Assembly (NCBI GenBank): GCA_014925825.1 | Contig: JACGCK010000002.1 | Location: forward strand, 372,001-436,000 | Length of the DNA stretch: 64,000 nt | Direction: 5' to 3' | DNA from: Pholiota molesta | Taxonomy: Eukaryota; Basidiomycota; Agaricomycetes; Agaricales; Strophariaceae | In this document: positions 1 to 10,808 of the stretch, piece after piece | Numbering within the stretch: position 1 is the stretch's first letter | How the letters are laid out: every line of letters begins with the position of its first letter | Notes under the pieces: generated by a model | Told to the model about the DNA's origin: nothing | The model's input: the letters and a program-made list of their open reading frames with translations, nothing else | The model's database searches: none | Position numbers and translations under genes: made by a program

Positions 1-783
1 CCAAAGGGTCAACAGAAGTTTTTGCAAAAATACTGGCATAAGGGTGCCTTCCATCAGGTCAGCATTGTCTCATTTATTAAATTACATACGACATCTCATT
101 GTTTTCACAGGACGAAGATATTCTCAAACGGCATGACTTCACAGAGGCTACAGAATCCACAGTGGATGTCTCGATGTTGCCTAAAGTCATGCAAGTAAAG
201 AACTTTGGCAAACGAAGCCGGACCAAATATACACATTTGTTGGATCAAGATACCACCGTTGCAGCTGGAGGATTTGGAGGAGTGGCCCCTGTGAAGGCAG
301 GAGGAACTGGTGTGGAAGGTGGCGGCTGTTTCCTATGCGGTGGTCCGCATTTGAAGAAAGGTGTGTATTAATTAAAGATTACATCATTCAGACCATTGAT
401 GCTTCCACTCCCAAGATTGCCCACAAAACAATGAAACCGGTCGGCCAACTGGTGCTAATGCGACGCACACAATGAACCAGCGGTTCAGTTCAACCAGAGA
501 AAGCAAAGGATCATGGAGGGAGGGTGACGATGCCCCTGGCCGAAGCGACAACAGCTGGAGAAGCAATAATGATAGGAGGGGAGATGGTGACAAGAGACGA
601 GATGATGATAGGAGAAGAGACGACGGCTACCGCGACCGCCCTACTGCACGTACTAGGGACGATTACTCAAGACCTCCACCCAGTGATACCAGACATCGTG
701 ATGACTACCACAAGTCGCGGCGGCGGTCTCGAGAAAGGACGCCTGAAAGAGATTCACGGGACAAACGACGACGAATGGATTGA
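1..783 (+). CDS. MFAP1: MFAP1-like spliceosomal protein, C-terminal part
   Basis: The gene is cut by the window start. Exons are 1-57, 111-360 and 416-783. The first exon reads KFLQKYWHKGAFHQ, followed by LPKVMQVKNFGKRSRTKYTH and LLDQDTT, the hallmark end of microfibrillar-associated protein 1. In eukaryotes this is a component of the spliceosomal B complex needed for pre-mRNA splicing in the nucleus. Unlike animal MFAP1, the chain continues past DQDTT into a Gly/Val-rich linker, a CCHC zinc knuckle CFLCGGPHLKKDC that is split by the last intron, and an RS/RD-rich tail ending at TGA 781-783. The knuckle has the spacing CX2CX3HX4C, one residue shorter than usual between the second Cys and the His. 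The zinc knuckle and Arg/Ser tail suggest RNA or SR-protein contacts (inference). The family call is firm; the role of the tail is not. Confidence 0.88.
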
Positions 784-1248
784 ACTTTAAGCGGGTCGAT
801 TCTGTAATATAGATTGTTGGTTTACTTATACATGGTACCAGAGGGTACCGGCATGCTTGTCTGCCGAACGGTTATTTCGGTGGTTATTGAAGTAAAAACT
901 ACCTGATCGGGGTCGTGGATCGACCATACGAAAGCATCATCAATGTCATGGCGCGCCTCCTGGGCGATTTGCTTTGCCTTCATCCCGTCGCCCACACGCC
1001 CACCCTGCGCCCACTGGCGCTCGGGTTACCGGAGGTCTCAATTCACACGACTTCGCTTACGTCTGGGAATTGCATCCCCAGTTTTTCACTCGGTGGGGTT
1101 CTATAGACCCCATCTAGTTCACAGACATCACTCGAAAGAAAGTTGCCATCTGCAATCTAGCTGTTTATCAAGCGCAGCTCTTCATTTTTAGCTGCCCACC
1201 TCGCTGCAGTCCTGTCAACTCTCTTAATAACTTTCTTCCTCGATCTCC
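784..1248. other. Intergenic, no gene seen
   Basis: This 465-bp stretch lies between the MFAP1 stop and the next ATG. The short open frames here lack start context, splice support or recognisable motifs. It presumably holds the MFAP1 3' UTR and the promoter of the oxidase-like gene; no convincing TATA box was found. Confidence 0.5.
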
Positions 1249-3070
1249 ATGCCTCGCACGGTAAAAGTAGCGGTGGTTGGGACTGGGCTCGCAGGATTGA
1301 CTGCCGCACATCTGTTGACGAAACAATGCGAGGGAAACGAAGTTGAATTCGAGGTCCATTTATTTGAAAAGGTATGTCTTCACAATTATCAGGAAGCCGG
1401 AGCTCGAGTATTTGTCAATTTTGACCTCTTATAATAACAGGCCTCGAGCATTGGCATGGACTCTTCCTCTATATCACTAGCACCATCTAGTCTGGAGCAC
1501 GATTGGCGTATTGATGTACCAATGCGTTCGTTTCAAGGAGGTATGTCGTACGATCACTTTTTCTTTCTTTTCCGGACCCGCCTCATATTCTTTCTCAAGG
1601 TTATTATCCAAATTTAATCGCACTCTATCGACGCCTCGGAGTAAAATTCCGACAAGCGGATTTTTCGTACTCATTTTCATCGCTATCGTTTCCCAGTTCA
1701 ACATGGTGTGACCGATCTATAACCACTACTATGATCTACAATGGAGCCTCAGGTCGTGCAGGAGTTAGCAAGCCATCTGTTCTTGACAGGCATATACCGA
1801 AAACCCATGGACATATACCAGCTTCAGGATTGAAGTTTTGGACCTGGGTCCTATTCCTATACATGACGCTGCAAGTGATTATATGTTACTTAATCACGAT
1901 TATCCATTCTTTGCCGTTCTGGAGATCTCCCAATATCCCAAATCTTACTTTCGCGCAATGGACCTCACAAACGACTCCAAAAAGTCTACTAGCAAAATTG
2001 ATCAGGCTAGATACTTTCTGGGAGGAATATGTACAAGTAGTACTCATCCCTCTGGTGTCTGCAGTCTGCACGTCGCCAGAAGCCGATGTAATGAATCACC
2101 CTATGGAGGAACTTCTAGGTGAGTCTTCATGCGAATACTGGCTGTAATTCGCTCATTGTTCACCAGATTATTTCTGGCTAACGTTTGGCACACACCATTA
2201 TGTTGTTCTTGGAGGAGTTCGAGACGTTGTAGCTCATCTTACGGCAGGCTTAGAGCATTTCCACCTGTCCTCCCCAATAGTGGGAATCAAGCCCGACACT
2301 GACGACGCACGTTGCGCTACGATAGCTTGTTTATCCAACGGACAAGTAGAAGAGTATAGGGGATTCCATCACATCATCATGGCCACTCAGGCGTCTCGAG
2401 CGGTCCCGATTTTGAACTCTTATCTGCAGTCAACGCCCAAGCAGTTGATTCATCGAAAACTGGCACTCGAAAAACAAATTGAATGCTTAAAAGCTTTCCA
2501 ATACCGACCGAGCATTGTTATCAACCATACCGATGGATCACTTTTGCCAGACACTAGAGCAGACGTCCGGGACCTCAACCTCATTACACTTGCCTCCGAC
2601 GCGAAATTACTCAACACCCACAGGGCGATGAAAACCCCCCGTTGTGCATCTCTCCTTCATACACGATGGCCACACATATCCTACCTATTCCGAAGGGCTA
2701 TCCCCTCAACCAACCGACCGTTTATCAAACTACCAATCCGATAATCCCACCGAAAAAGGATACGGTGCTAAGTGTGGCGACACTCGAACGCGCCATCGTT
2801 ACAATGGACAGCAAGAAAGCCCTTACAGAACTCTGCGTACAAAGCTCCAAGAAATGGTGGCAATGTCCGTACCAGGGGGAAACTCGGTTGGGTGATGCAC
2901 AGGGTGCTTCATCAAGCACAGAGCCGGACGCTCCTGGTGTTTGGATATGCGGCTCTTATGCTTACCTAGGGGTTCCTTTACTCGAGGGTTGTGTGGTTAG
3001 TGCTAGAAATATTGTCGAGCAGGGTATTCTGCGAAGAGAAGGAGTGCAGTGGACTCAGGAACCATGGTAG
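1249..3070 (+). CDS. FAD-dependent amine-oxidase-like flavoprotein (possible frameshift)
   Basis: Exons are 1249-1371, 1441-1540, 1600-2118 and 2167-3070. The N-terminus VAVVGTGLAGLTAAHLL is the GxGxxG dinucleotide-binding motif of NAD(P)/FAD proteins, and the C-terminal GVWICGSYAYLGVPLLEGCV matches the FAD-closing end of flavin amine oxidases. A hydrophobic segment near residues 125-150 could anchor it in a membrane. The substrate is unknown. The reading frame changes between DLNLITL (about 2570-2590) and MATHILPIPKG (about 2665-2700). Two explanations fit: one base lost in the C6 run at 2635-2640, or a 59-nt intron at 2565-2623 with a weak gtccgg donor, which also restores the frame but would remove the DLNLIT segment. 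I favour the indel because DLNLIT looks like family sequence, but this is not proven. Confidence 0.7.
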
Positions 3071-3107
3071 GCTGGAATACACAGGATATATTGCACATAG
3101 GTAGTCT

Positions 3108-3739
3108 TCACGTACGGACTTTCTTTTGAATCTCGTTGTGGACGTCAAATATGGGACCAGTTTCTCTACCTGAAATTACGACGTCAGATTCGTTTCCAGC
3201 GGATAATGGGACTAAATAGTACCTAAGAACACGTCGGCAGCGTCAATCGTCTCATCGCGACCCATCAAGATGTCGAGGTGAATGTTGGTTTGGGGTGCAC
3301 TCAGTGTGTGTGGCAGCTGAGAAATTATTGAGATGACAAAACACGCTGTTGAAATAAAATCAAGAGCTTACAGTCCCAACGATCTTGCGTTCCATGAGAC
3401 GACGCATTGGCGCATGCATCCCAAATAGATTGCGCTCTAGCGTCAATTTAAGGTTGTCCTGGGTTGCTTCCCACTGAAGTCATTGATAATGAGAGTCTAT
3501 TGCATATGTAGTCATGTAAACGTACACTTTCGAGACGATTTCTCAGGTCTCCTTCAGTTTGGATTTCAGCGGCAAGACTGCGGGGACCATATTGAAGGGT
3601 ATCGTGCAGCCCAAGCGAGTTTGCGGTATCTTTGATGGTGGCAGACTTGCCATTGGATGCTGGGACAATGCGAAGAGACGATTCCTAGATAATGTATCGC
3701 GTCAGTGCCAGCCTTGGCGACTGCTATAGAACGAACCAT
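3108..3739 (-). CDS. UMP1: Proteasome maturation factor UMP1/POMP
   Basis: Five coding exons on the minus strand: 3739-3737, 3684-3526, 3473-3372, 3316-3223 and 3169-3108, giving about 139 residues, the usual size. Diagnostic stretches are RNRLESWEATQDNLKL, LFGMHAPMRRLMERK, NIHLDILMGRDETIDAADVF and the terminal DVHNEIQKKV. UMP1 is the short-lived chaperone that helps half-proteasomes dimerise and is then degraded as the first substrate of the new 20S particle. The first coding exon is just the ATG, spliced directly to the exon starting ESSLRIVPAS. The start is inferred from the phase-0 join; an upstream in-frame ATG without this intron would give an Arg-rich leader unlike the family. It is divergent from GID1, with 223 bp between start codons, so the two may share a promoter. 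Confidence 0.88.
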
Positions 3740-3962
3740 GGTGGTGTTAGTGGGCGAGTTAAAGAGCTGCAGCGACGCAATGGACGACGCGTACTCATCT
3801 ATGCACGTGACTCATGCTGCTAACTCCCTTGGAATCAATATATCATTCATTTAACACTCCCCACCGCACCTAACACTCCGTTTCATTCTTTCTCAGCTGT
3901 TGTCCCAAGATTCGCTTGAGTCTCCTTCATCTGCTTAATACTCCCCAAACCCGTCTGCCTTG

Positions 3963-6638
3963 ATGGCTTCTCGACCCTCTAGATCCTCCAGCATCCCTAT
4001 ACCCCGCAGCGCCTCAGCATCTAACTCCGCGCGCAATATTGAATCTCTGCTCTCTATTCCTTTTATTCCACCACCCGCAAGGCATATCCACGCCACTTCA
4101 CCGCCTTCAGCGCGACCCTTCGCTGAACCGCGACGTGTGGGACTCTCTGACGGTTCTCGAGGGTCAGCTGCTGGAAACAGCAACGTTTCTATCTCTCCGA
4201 CAAGATCAACATCGCGATCACTGTCTTTGGCATCCAGCGTACCAGGTCGTAATCCTTCCAGGACTCGGTTCGAACCTAGAGTCGTTCGGGGTGCGGTACC
4301 CCCGCCTCCGTCGACCGCCGACTTGGAATTCCCCGCACAACCATCTACATCCCCCTCGCAAGTAAGAAGAGCATCAGGGCCTAGCCTCAGGGCCTCAGGT
4401 CCACAGAAACCTATCGTTCCTCTACACGTCGTTTCTCGCACGACTCCCGTTGCTTTCCCAAGGCCCACCTATCTTGACTATTCATCGTTAAGACACCTTC
4501 TCCAAACGGAGGCGCCCATTCTTCCTATCCCGACACGCAAAGTGGAAGTACCATCGAGCTCGGGCACCAGAAGTCAGGAAAACATAGAATTCCTTTCAGA
4601 CGATGATGACGAAAGTAGTGATCATTCCTCACCTCCAACTCGACCTCGTTCTTTGTCTATACCGAGCGTACCTATTTCACAAGAAAAGATTTTGAAGCTA
4701 CCCACACGCTGGAGCGATCAAGAACGTAATACACATCTTAGTGTCTCAACAGATGGTCGCAAACTCAGCTTTGAGGGTAGGTTTTTCATCATGTCTCAAG
4801 AACTTGAACCTAATTCTGCTATAGGATCTTCGTTGAACGGAGACAAAGATGCTGCTTCTGCTCGTACCATCCATCCAATACCACAAGCATGTGGAATCTA
4901 TTACTTTGAAGTTGAGATCCTTGGGAAGGATCAAAAAGTGTAAGTCTGATTTTTTTCCGGATAGAATTCGTATTCATATTGCTTGCAGCCATATAAGCAT
5001 AGGGTATGTTGCTTCCTTTGGCCTAATTCATGATCTAATCAATCTTGCAGTTTTGCAGGGAAAAGCGTCAAACTTGGCCGTTTGCCTGGATGGGAACCGA
5101 ATTCTTGGGGCTATTATGGCGATGATGGATCGTCATTATCTGCGGAAAAATCTGGAGCTCAGTTTGGTCCATCTTATGGAGGTATGTTTACTCTTCTGGT
5201 TCACAAGAGCTAATTTTGATTGGACTTCAGTTGGCGATATCATCGGTTGTGGAATTGACTTCACCACAAACAAAGTATTCTACACGAAGAATGGCGCCCT
5301 TATAGGTATCGTTGTCAATTGCACATACAATGACATGGTACTAATAATGAACCTTAGGACATGCGTTTGATAATGTGGGGAAAACGATTGATCTGTATCC
5401 AACTGTCGGCTTGCAACATTCAGGAGAGGCTATCCGAGCCAACTTTGGACAAGACCCTTTCAAATACGACATTGATTATCATGTTCAGCAACAATACAAC
5501 GCGACCTGGGGCAAAATTATGGACACCACTCTTGAGCGTTATCTCTTACAAGGCCATCGAAGAAACGGATTTTCGATTGCCTCTATCACGAACGACAACG
5601 GCGTAAAACCTTCCCTGACTGAGGAAGAATCCAAGCATGTACTAAAACAGCTAGTGTCGTCTTATCTTGTTCACCACGGATATGCCAAAACCATACGGGC
5701 CTTAGAAAAACAACACCACGCTCGCGACAGAGAATCTAATCCATCGACGAGTACCGACGGAGTTGATCATGACGTCGAAATGAACAGTATTTCCAGCAAA
5801 AGCGACGCCATTGACAGCGACATAGAGTCTCGTACCAACATCGTGAATGCTGTTCTCGCAGGAGATATTGATACTGCCATAGAATCAACTCGAGCACACT
5901 ACCCCACAGTGCTGGAAATAGACAGTCATTTTATTCTATTCAAACTGCGATGTCGAAAGTTTGTTGAACTCATCCTCGAAACCACGGAAATCAAAAAGAA
6001 GATGAAGGCCTTGCGAGAGACAGAGGCAGACGCTGCGGAACGCCTTAGAGAAATAGAGACATCACACGACGGATGGCTAGACGAGGAAATGAATATGGAC
6101 ATCGACGATGATGCTCCTGGTCCACTCAATATTCGGCCTATGTCGGAAACACCATCCATTATGTCGGTCGATCCCTCAGTAGGCGTACCCGGTGACGCTA
6201 TGAGGGCACTGGAGAGCATATCCTTGCAATACGAATCTGCCTTGAACACAGCCATTACCTACGGTCAAGCGCTATCCAACGATTATCAATCCGACCCTAG
6301 ACCTGAAGTACAACAGCGATTCAAGAAAACGCTTGGTATAGTCGCTTGGGAGGATCCTTTGGAAGCTGGAGGCGCCATTGCCGATCTCGCCAGCCATGAG
6401 TCAAGAATTGCACTTGCTCATGAGATAAATCAAGCTATCCTAAGTAAGTCTTGTGTTGTATTCTATTCTATTGCTTCTGATTAGTTATTTTTCCATAGAA
6501 TCCCAAGGGCGGCCGGCGCAACCAGCTTTAGAAACAGTGTACCGTCATACCGCTGCATGTATCAATCAGCTTGGGTTGATGGGGGTTGGTGCTGCAGCAT
6601 TTGCTGATATGCCACGGGAATTCTTCCAGCAGCCTTAG
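3963..6638 (+). CDS. GID1: GID/CTLH E3 ligase subunit, RanBPM/Vid30-like (SPRY-LisH-CTLH-CRA)
   Basis: Exons are 3963-4776, 4825-4939, 4989-5003, 5051-5181, 5231-5305, 5358-6443 and 6499-6638, giving about 791 residues. The order is a Ser/Pro-rich disordered N-terminus (1-~240), a SPRY domain beginning near HPIPQACGIYYFEVEI and ending near GLQHSGEAIRANFGQ, LisH (SYLVHHGYAKTIRALEK), CTLH (VNAVLAGDIDTAIESTRAHY) and a C-terminal CRA region (SLQYESALNTAITYGQ ... GRPAQPALETVYRHTAACIN). This is the RanBP9/10-Vid30/Gid1 architecture, the scaffold of the GID/CTLH ubiquitin ligase; in yeast the SPRY domain docks substrate receptors during glucose-induced degradation of gluconeogenic enzymes. A 15-nt exon (4989-5003) encodes the middle of SPRY strand HISIG. 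All phases add up, so the model is well supported. Confidence 0.9.
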
Positions 6639-6804
6639 AGACTTTATGTCAATCGCATATCTCATTTACTCATCTCACATATGCGATTTTCATGTTCCGT
6701 GAGGGAAATCCACCATGATCTCGCCTTTGTGCGAACACTTTGCTACCAATAGTATACATATTGTCATCCGTTATTCCACATATTGTTGTATTGTACAGGT
6801 TATA

Positions 6805-8060
6805 TCAAAGATTATAAATTGGAAGTAGTCTATCAAGTAATAAGGCTTGTCGACAAAGAGGACATTCAGGCTACATTTTCTTGCGGTCAGTTTGAGTGTT
6901 ATAACACAAAAGGTAAAATCAATACCTTCTCGCGGCCCCAACCGACGATGCAATTCCAGCAAAACATATGGCCACACTCAGTTGCACAACTATCTGTCCT
7001 TTCCTCCAGGCAGAGGGTGCAGTTCCTAGACTGTCTTACTGCAGGCGGAATAGAGGAGATGTCAAGAGCTGTTCCTGCATCTTCCTCCGCAGGTTTTGCA
7101 GGTTCGCTTTCGGGTTTCTCATCCAACAGTGAAGACACCGGCCGATCATCGAGGTAGATTTCTCGGGAAGGTTTCCGTTTACCCTGGCTTCTTTCTGAAA
7201 CCTTTTCCTGATTCCGTTCTCTAATAAATTTGATTAGGCGATAGAGGAGCCTGACTCCAATCATGATTCCCAATAATGAATATGAAGGAGGTCGAGTATG
7301 AGGGTCTTCTGGGATAGATGAAATCTACAATAATAATAACATTGTAAGTGAAATCCATCACTGCGGAAATGGGAAACTGACATGTTGGATGCCCATCAAG
7401 CGTTTGACGAGGTCATAGTATGTACCCCTCAAATAGAAAACAGCGAGATTGACTTCTGTAGCAATTTCTAATAAAGAAGGAAGCCTCCTAAACCAGTTTG
7501 CTATTTCGGGATGGCGGCGAATGAGAGACTGGCTTTGACCCCATCGCCCAAGTGCATAGGAAGGGATCAGAGATACTATAATCAATGCCGCACGAGTAGA
7601 AACGGACGGAGGAACTACTCCGGAATATGATGAGTGTTGCCAGATGTCTGTATATTCTTCTCCTAGTGTCTGGATTGCTGTCATATTCCATTCAGAATCA
7701 TAAATGAATAGGTTGAGCGTGATTAAATACCTCTGCCAGTGGTAAGGCCATAATAACAGAGTTTTACGGCCAAGTCTAACTCCTTATCCCACCGTGTAAG
7801 CCAGCGAGTTCCTTTTACAAAATGAGTCGAAGGCAGGAAATATATGGCTACAAATCGACTAACCAAGCCATGCCCGGAGCACACTTTCGGCTTGATCCTT
7901 CAATGAGGACAGGTGGTAAAGGTCTCTTTGATTTGCGCGAACTAATATATCGGACTCACGTCAATATATATATGCCATATATCTATGCAAAATACATACT
8001 TATCTGCGCTTGCTGGGCGCGGGGAAAGGAGAGGGATGAGGGGGCGGGGAGAGTGGTCAT
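6805..8060 (-). CDS. PEX10: Peroxisome biogenesis E3 ligase PEX10
   Basis: Six exons on the minus strand: 8060-8000, 7941-7864, 7811-7731, 7677-7382, 7324-6926 and 6870-6805, giving 326 residues. Conserved blocks are NQRDLYHLSSLKDQAESVLR, GTRWLTRWDKELDLAVKLCY, YGLTTGRAIQTLGEEYTDIW, a membrane-spanning middle, and a C-terminal C3HC4 RING (CTLCLEER ... CGHMFCWNCIVGW ... CPLC) ending in LLPIYNL. PEX10 is a peroxisomal membrane RING protein that works with PEX2 and PEX12 to ubiquitinate the import receptor PEX5. The start MTTLPAPSS is the first ATG that keeps the frame through exon 1. Two introns interrupt the first 50 codons, so an ab initio predictor could miss the N-terminus. It is divergent from MGR2, with 120 bp between start codons. 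Confidence 0.9.
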
Positions 8061-8180
8061 GACAGTTGCCGGATGAGGTGCATTGTTGATGCCAGTTTGG
8101 CCTTGCGAGCACCGAAGGATTTCGCGCGTTCTTCACTCGTTCACCAACCTCTAAGCTCTGTTTGACAAGTCTCAACCACG

Positions 8181-8782
8181 ATGCCACCTCCGCCTGCACA
8201 CTATGGAGAAGGGCCGTCTATCTGGCAAAAGAGTAGGTTTCACTTACAAGTCATTTCATTGGCCTTTCTGACATAAAATTTCGTCATTTCAGTGAAGTAA
8301 GGCTTTCAGACTGCCTTTGACTACGATCGCTGACCGTGGTTTTCTCCAAGAATGGGTGCCCTTATGGGTGGAGGTGTCGGTCTCACTATCGGATTTATCT
8401 TTGGTTCATGGAGCATTATCCGGTACTTACTGTCTCGTTGTTCAAACAACTCTTCTGACGTATTCAATTCTTACACTAGAGGAGGCGCAGGCCCACGAGG
8501 GTTCCTCGCAACGCTGTCACAGTATATGCTCAGCAGTGCAGCAACTTTCTCTTTCTTCCTTGCTATTGGATCGGTACGCGCTGCTATGATGCATACAAAA
8601 CCCGCGGGCTAACATCATGTTTATAGGTCATCCGAAGTGATTCCATAATCCCTCCCCATTTCCAAGCGGCTCACCTGCAACTGATGTCGGCTGCAGCTGT
8701 TCGCTCTAAGTCAGAGGGCGTTCAGCTTATGAAGGCAAGATGGGAAGCGGAGAAACAACGCATGGCTTCATCGAAACAGTAA
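8181..8782 (+). CDS. MGR2: Mitochondrial inner-membrane protein MGR2 (Romo1 family)
   Basis: Exons are 8181-8232, 8293-8296, 8351-8422, 8480-8573 and 8627-8782, giving about 125 residues. The core KMGALMGGGVGLTIGFIFGS and GPRGFLATLSQYMLSS ... FLAIGSVIR is the Romo1/Mgr2 signature: two membrane helices, the first glycine-rich. Mgr2 couples the TIM23 translocase to TIM21 and gates lateral release of preproteins into the inner membrane. The gene only reads through if a 4-nt exon, TGAA at 8293-8296, is spliced in between two normal-looking introns (60 and 54 nt); joining 8232 directly to 8351 breaks the frame. A C-terminal hydrophilic extension of about 45 residues (SAAAVRSKSEGVQ ... KQRMASSKQ) goes beyond the yeast protein. 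Confidence 0.85.
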
Positions 8783-9314
8783 TGGAAGAAGTTCATAGGT
8801 TCCAATCCTTGTCATAAAATCAGCCACTCATCCGCTATGTATGGCACGCGCAGCAAAACCAATAGTGAAAGGTCACTTGCGGCTGCATTATAGTATTAGT
8901 GGTCCACCTCATTTATTTATTATTAACCCCTCAAACACTATCAACCTAATAAATTTGACTTAGAAACGGAAGTTTTTCTACTGAGTAGCGTAGTGCTGGC
9001 TTGTAAGTGAAGTTGGCCCAGTTTACATATTAGATGCCTATTACTAAGTAGCCTTTCACTACGTAGCATTTCTGTCAACTGCCAACCAAATTCCGAATTC
9101 GAGGACGCAAAGCCAGACATGCTTTGCAAAACAAACAATTGTTCTAATTTTCTACAACTATCTTACCTGTATCCGCTGCATAATTCGTAAATCATATTTA
9201 TATGTTCCCAGAACAAACGGCATGAATTAAGCAAAGCAGAGATCTAGCTTATGCTCAAGTAACAAAAACAACATGTATCATACAACTAAAGTAAATAAAT
9301 AACATGCACATCAA
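8783..9314. other. Intergenic, convergent 3' ends
   Basis: AT-rich 532-bp gap between the convergent 3' ends of MGR2 and the secreted paralogue A. No gene or repeat of note was seen; it presumably contains both 3' UTRs. Confidence 0.5.
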
Positions 9315-10808
9315 CTAATTCCCTTTTCTCATAGCTGGGCGAATGAACGCCTTCCACGGCCAGGAGCGACGCGCTGGGGAGCGGGGCGCTTCTGCGCGGC
9401 TGCGCAACGCGGGCGGGGCCTGGGGCCTGCTTAGCCACGGTAGGGGGTGTAGAAGGGGGGTTAGCGACCTGCTTAGCCGCAGCAGAGGTGTAGCCGCCGC
9501 CGCGGATGAGGCAGCAGACGAGGCAGCCGCAGTAGCTGCCACAGATGAAGCAGCCGGAGGGGCAGCAGCAGTGGAGTTAGCAGCAGCTCCAGAGTCAGAC
9601 ACAGTGAACTATTCAAGAAAACATGCCATAAGTCATCATGATGCAAATGAGGAAACCGAGGTACTCACGTAGGCGACATCATCGAGCGAACCGTGTTGAG
9701 CGATGGGCACTAAGACAGGCTGATGGTTGGCGGCAGTGTTAATTGATGAGACCTTGTAGAATCCAGCGGGAAGACCGGCAGTGACATCCGCAGTCAACAC
9801 GCCGTTTACGGCAGCAGCGTTAAGACCCTTGAAGAAGGCGAAGACCTTGGGGTTCGTGGGGGTCGTCTGGTCAAGAGCTGTAAGGCTCTCGACGACGACG
9901 TGCGAGTGACCAATGATCTGGCCCTGCGCGTTAAGCTGTTGGGGGGCGGCGAAGTAGTTCTCCTCGGCATTGACGAAGTTACCGGTCTCGAAGTTGGCGA
10001 CGGCCATGGTAATCGTGAATGCGGTGTTCGCGGCGATGGTGTCACCGTTGGCGGGGACGGTGAACTTGGCCGATGGCATGTTGTCTGTTGACGGAATGGA
10101 TCCCATTGGGGCAGGGTTACAAGAACCAGTGGTAATCTGCTTTCCGTTGGTGATGGGCAGGTTTGGAACAGTGAGGCAGAAGTTAATGAAGTTGTTGGAC
10201 GAGGTCAACGAAGCGACTTGTCCAGCGGTTGGGACATCTTGGCCGTTGTTCTCGAATCCAGTCGCAATAACATTGGGATCAAGGGCTTGAAAAAAATTAC
10301 TTCGGTAAGCGACAATGAAGCAGAATAAACTTCCAGAATACTCACTGAGGGAGGATTGAGCATCAGTACTGTTGCCAGAGGCAGCGGAGGCAGCGGTTGA
10401 AGCGGCGCTCGAAGCGGCGCTCGCTGCAGTAGCAGCAGCAGCTGCAGTGGTGGACGCAGCCGCGGCAGTAGTGGATGCAGCCTATAGCCCAAAAATCAGA
10501 ATAAAACCACGATATTCGCTGAAGCTACTCACAGCAGCAGCGCTGGTGGTGACGCCCTTGTTGCTCCCAGTGTTCTTGCCGGTGTTCTTGCCGGTGTTGT
10601 TATTTTGGTTGTTGTTACCGCCACGGTTGTTCTGGTTGTTTTGTCCGTTCCTTCCGTTGTTTTGGCCAAAGAAACCGTTGTTGTTGTTGTTTCCGAAGCC
10701 TCCACGGTTACCACCAACGACGTTGTTGTTCCTGTTGTTCTGCTGGACTTGGGCAGCAGCAACGGAGAGAGCCAAAGAAACAGCGACGAAGAGAGATGCA
10801 GTCTTCAT
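9315..10808 (-). CDS. Secreted 'ribosomal protein s17'-type protein, paralogue A (NQ/G-rich N-terminus)
   Basis: Exons are 10808-10533, 10481-10346, 10285-9669 and 9608-9315, giving 440 residues. A signal peptide (MKTASLFVAVSLALSVAAA) leads into an Asn/Gln/Gly-rich tract (about 21-80), an Ala/Thr/Ser linker and a core of about 205 residues with NFINFCLT, GSCNPAPMGSIP, FVNAEENYFAAPQQLNAQG, HSHVVVE and HQPVLVPIAQHGSLDD. In fungal databases this secreted family is often labelled 'ribosomal protein s17', but nothing in it resembles a ribosomal protein. Its function is unknown; the signal peptide and low-complexity regions suggest a wall or extracellular matrix role (inference). The last exon ends in an Ala-rich then Leu/Pro/Arg-rich tail whose later part looks out of frame. 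Paralogue B lies 3.7 kb away, divergently oriented. Confidence 0.75.

Noticed and set aside
3935..4468. A 177-codon minus-strand frame opposite the GID1 N-terminus
   Set aside because: Shadow of the Ser/Pro/Arg-rich GID1 coding sequence; no motif or splice structure of its own.
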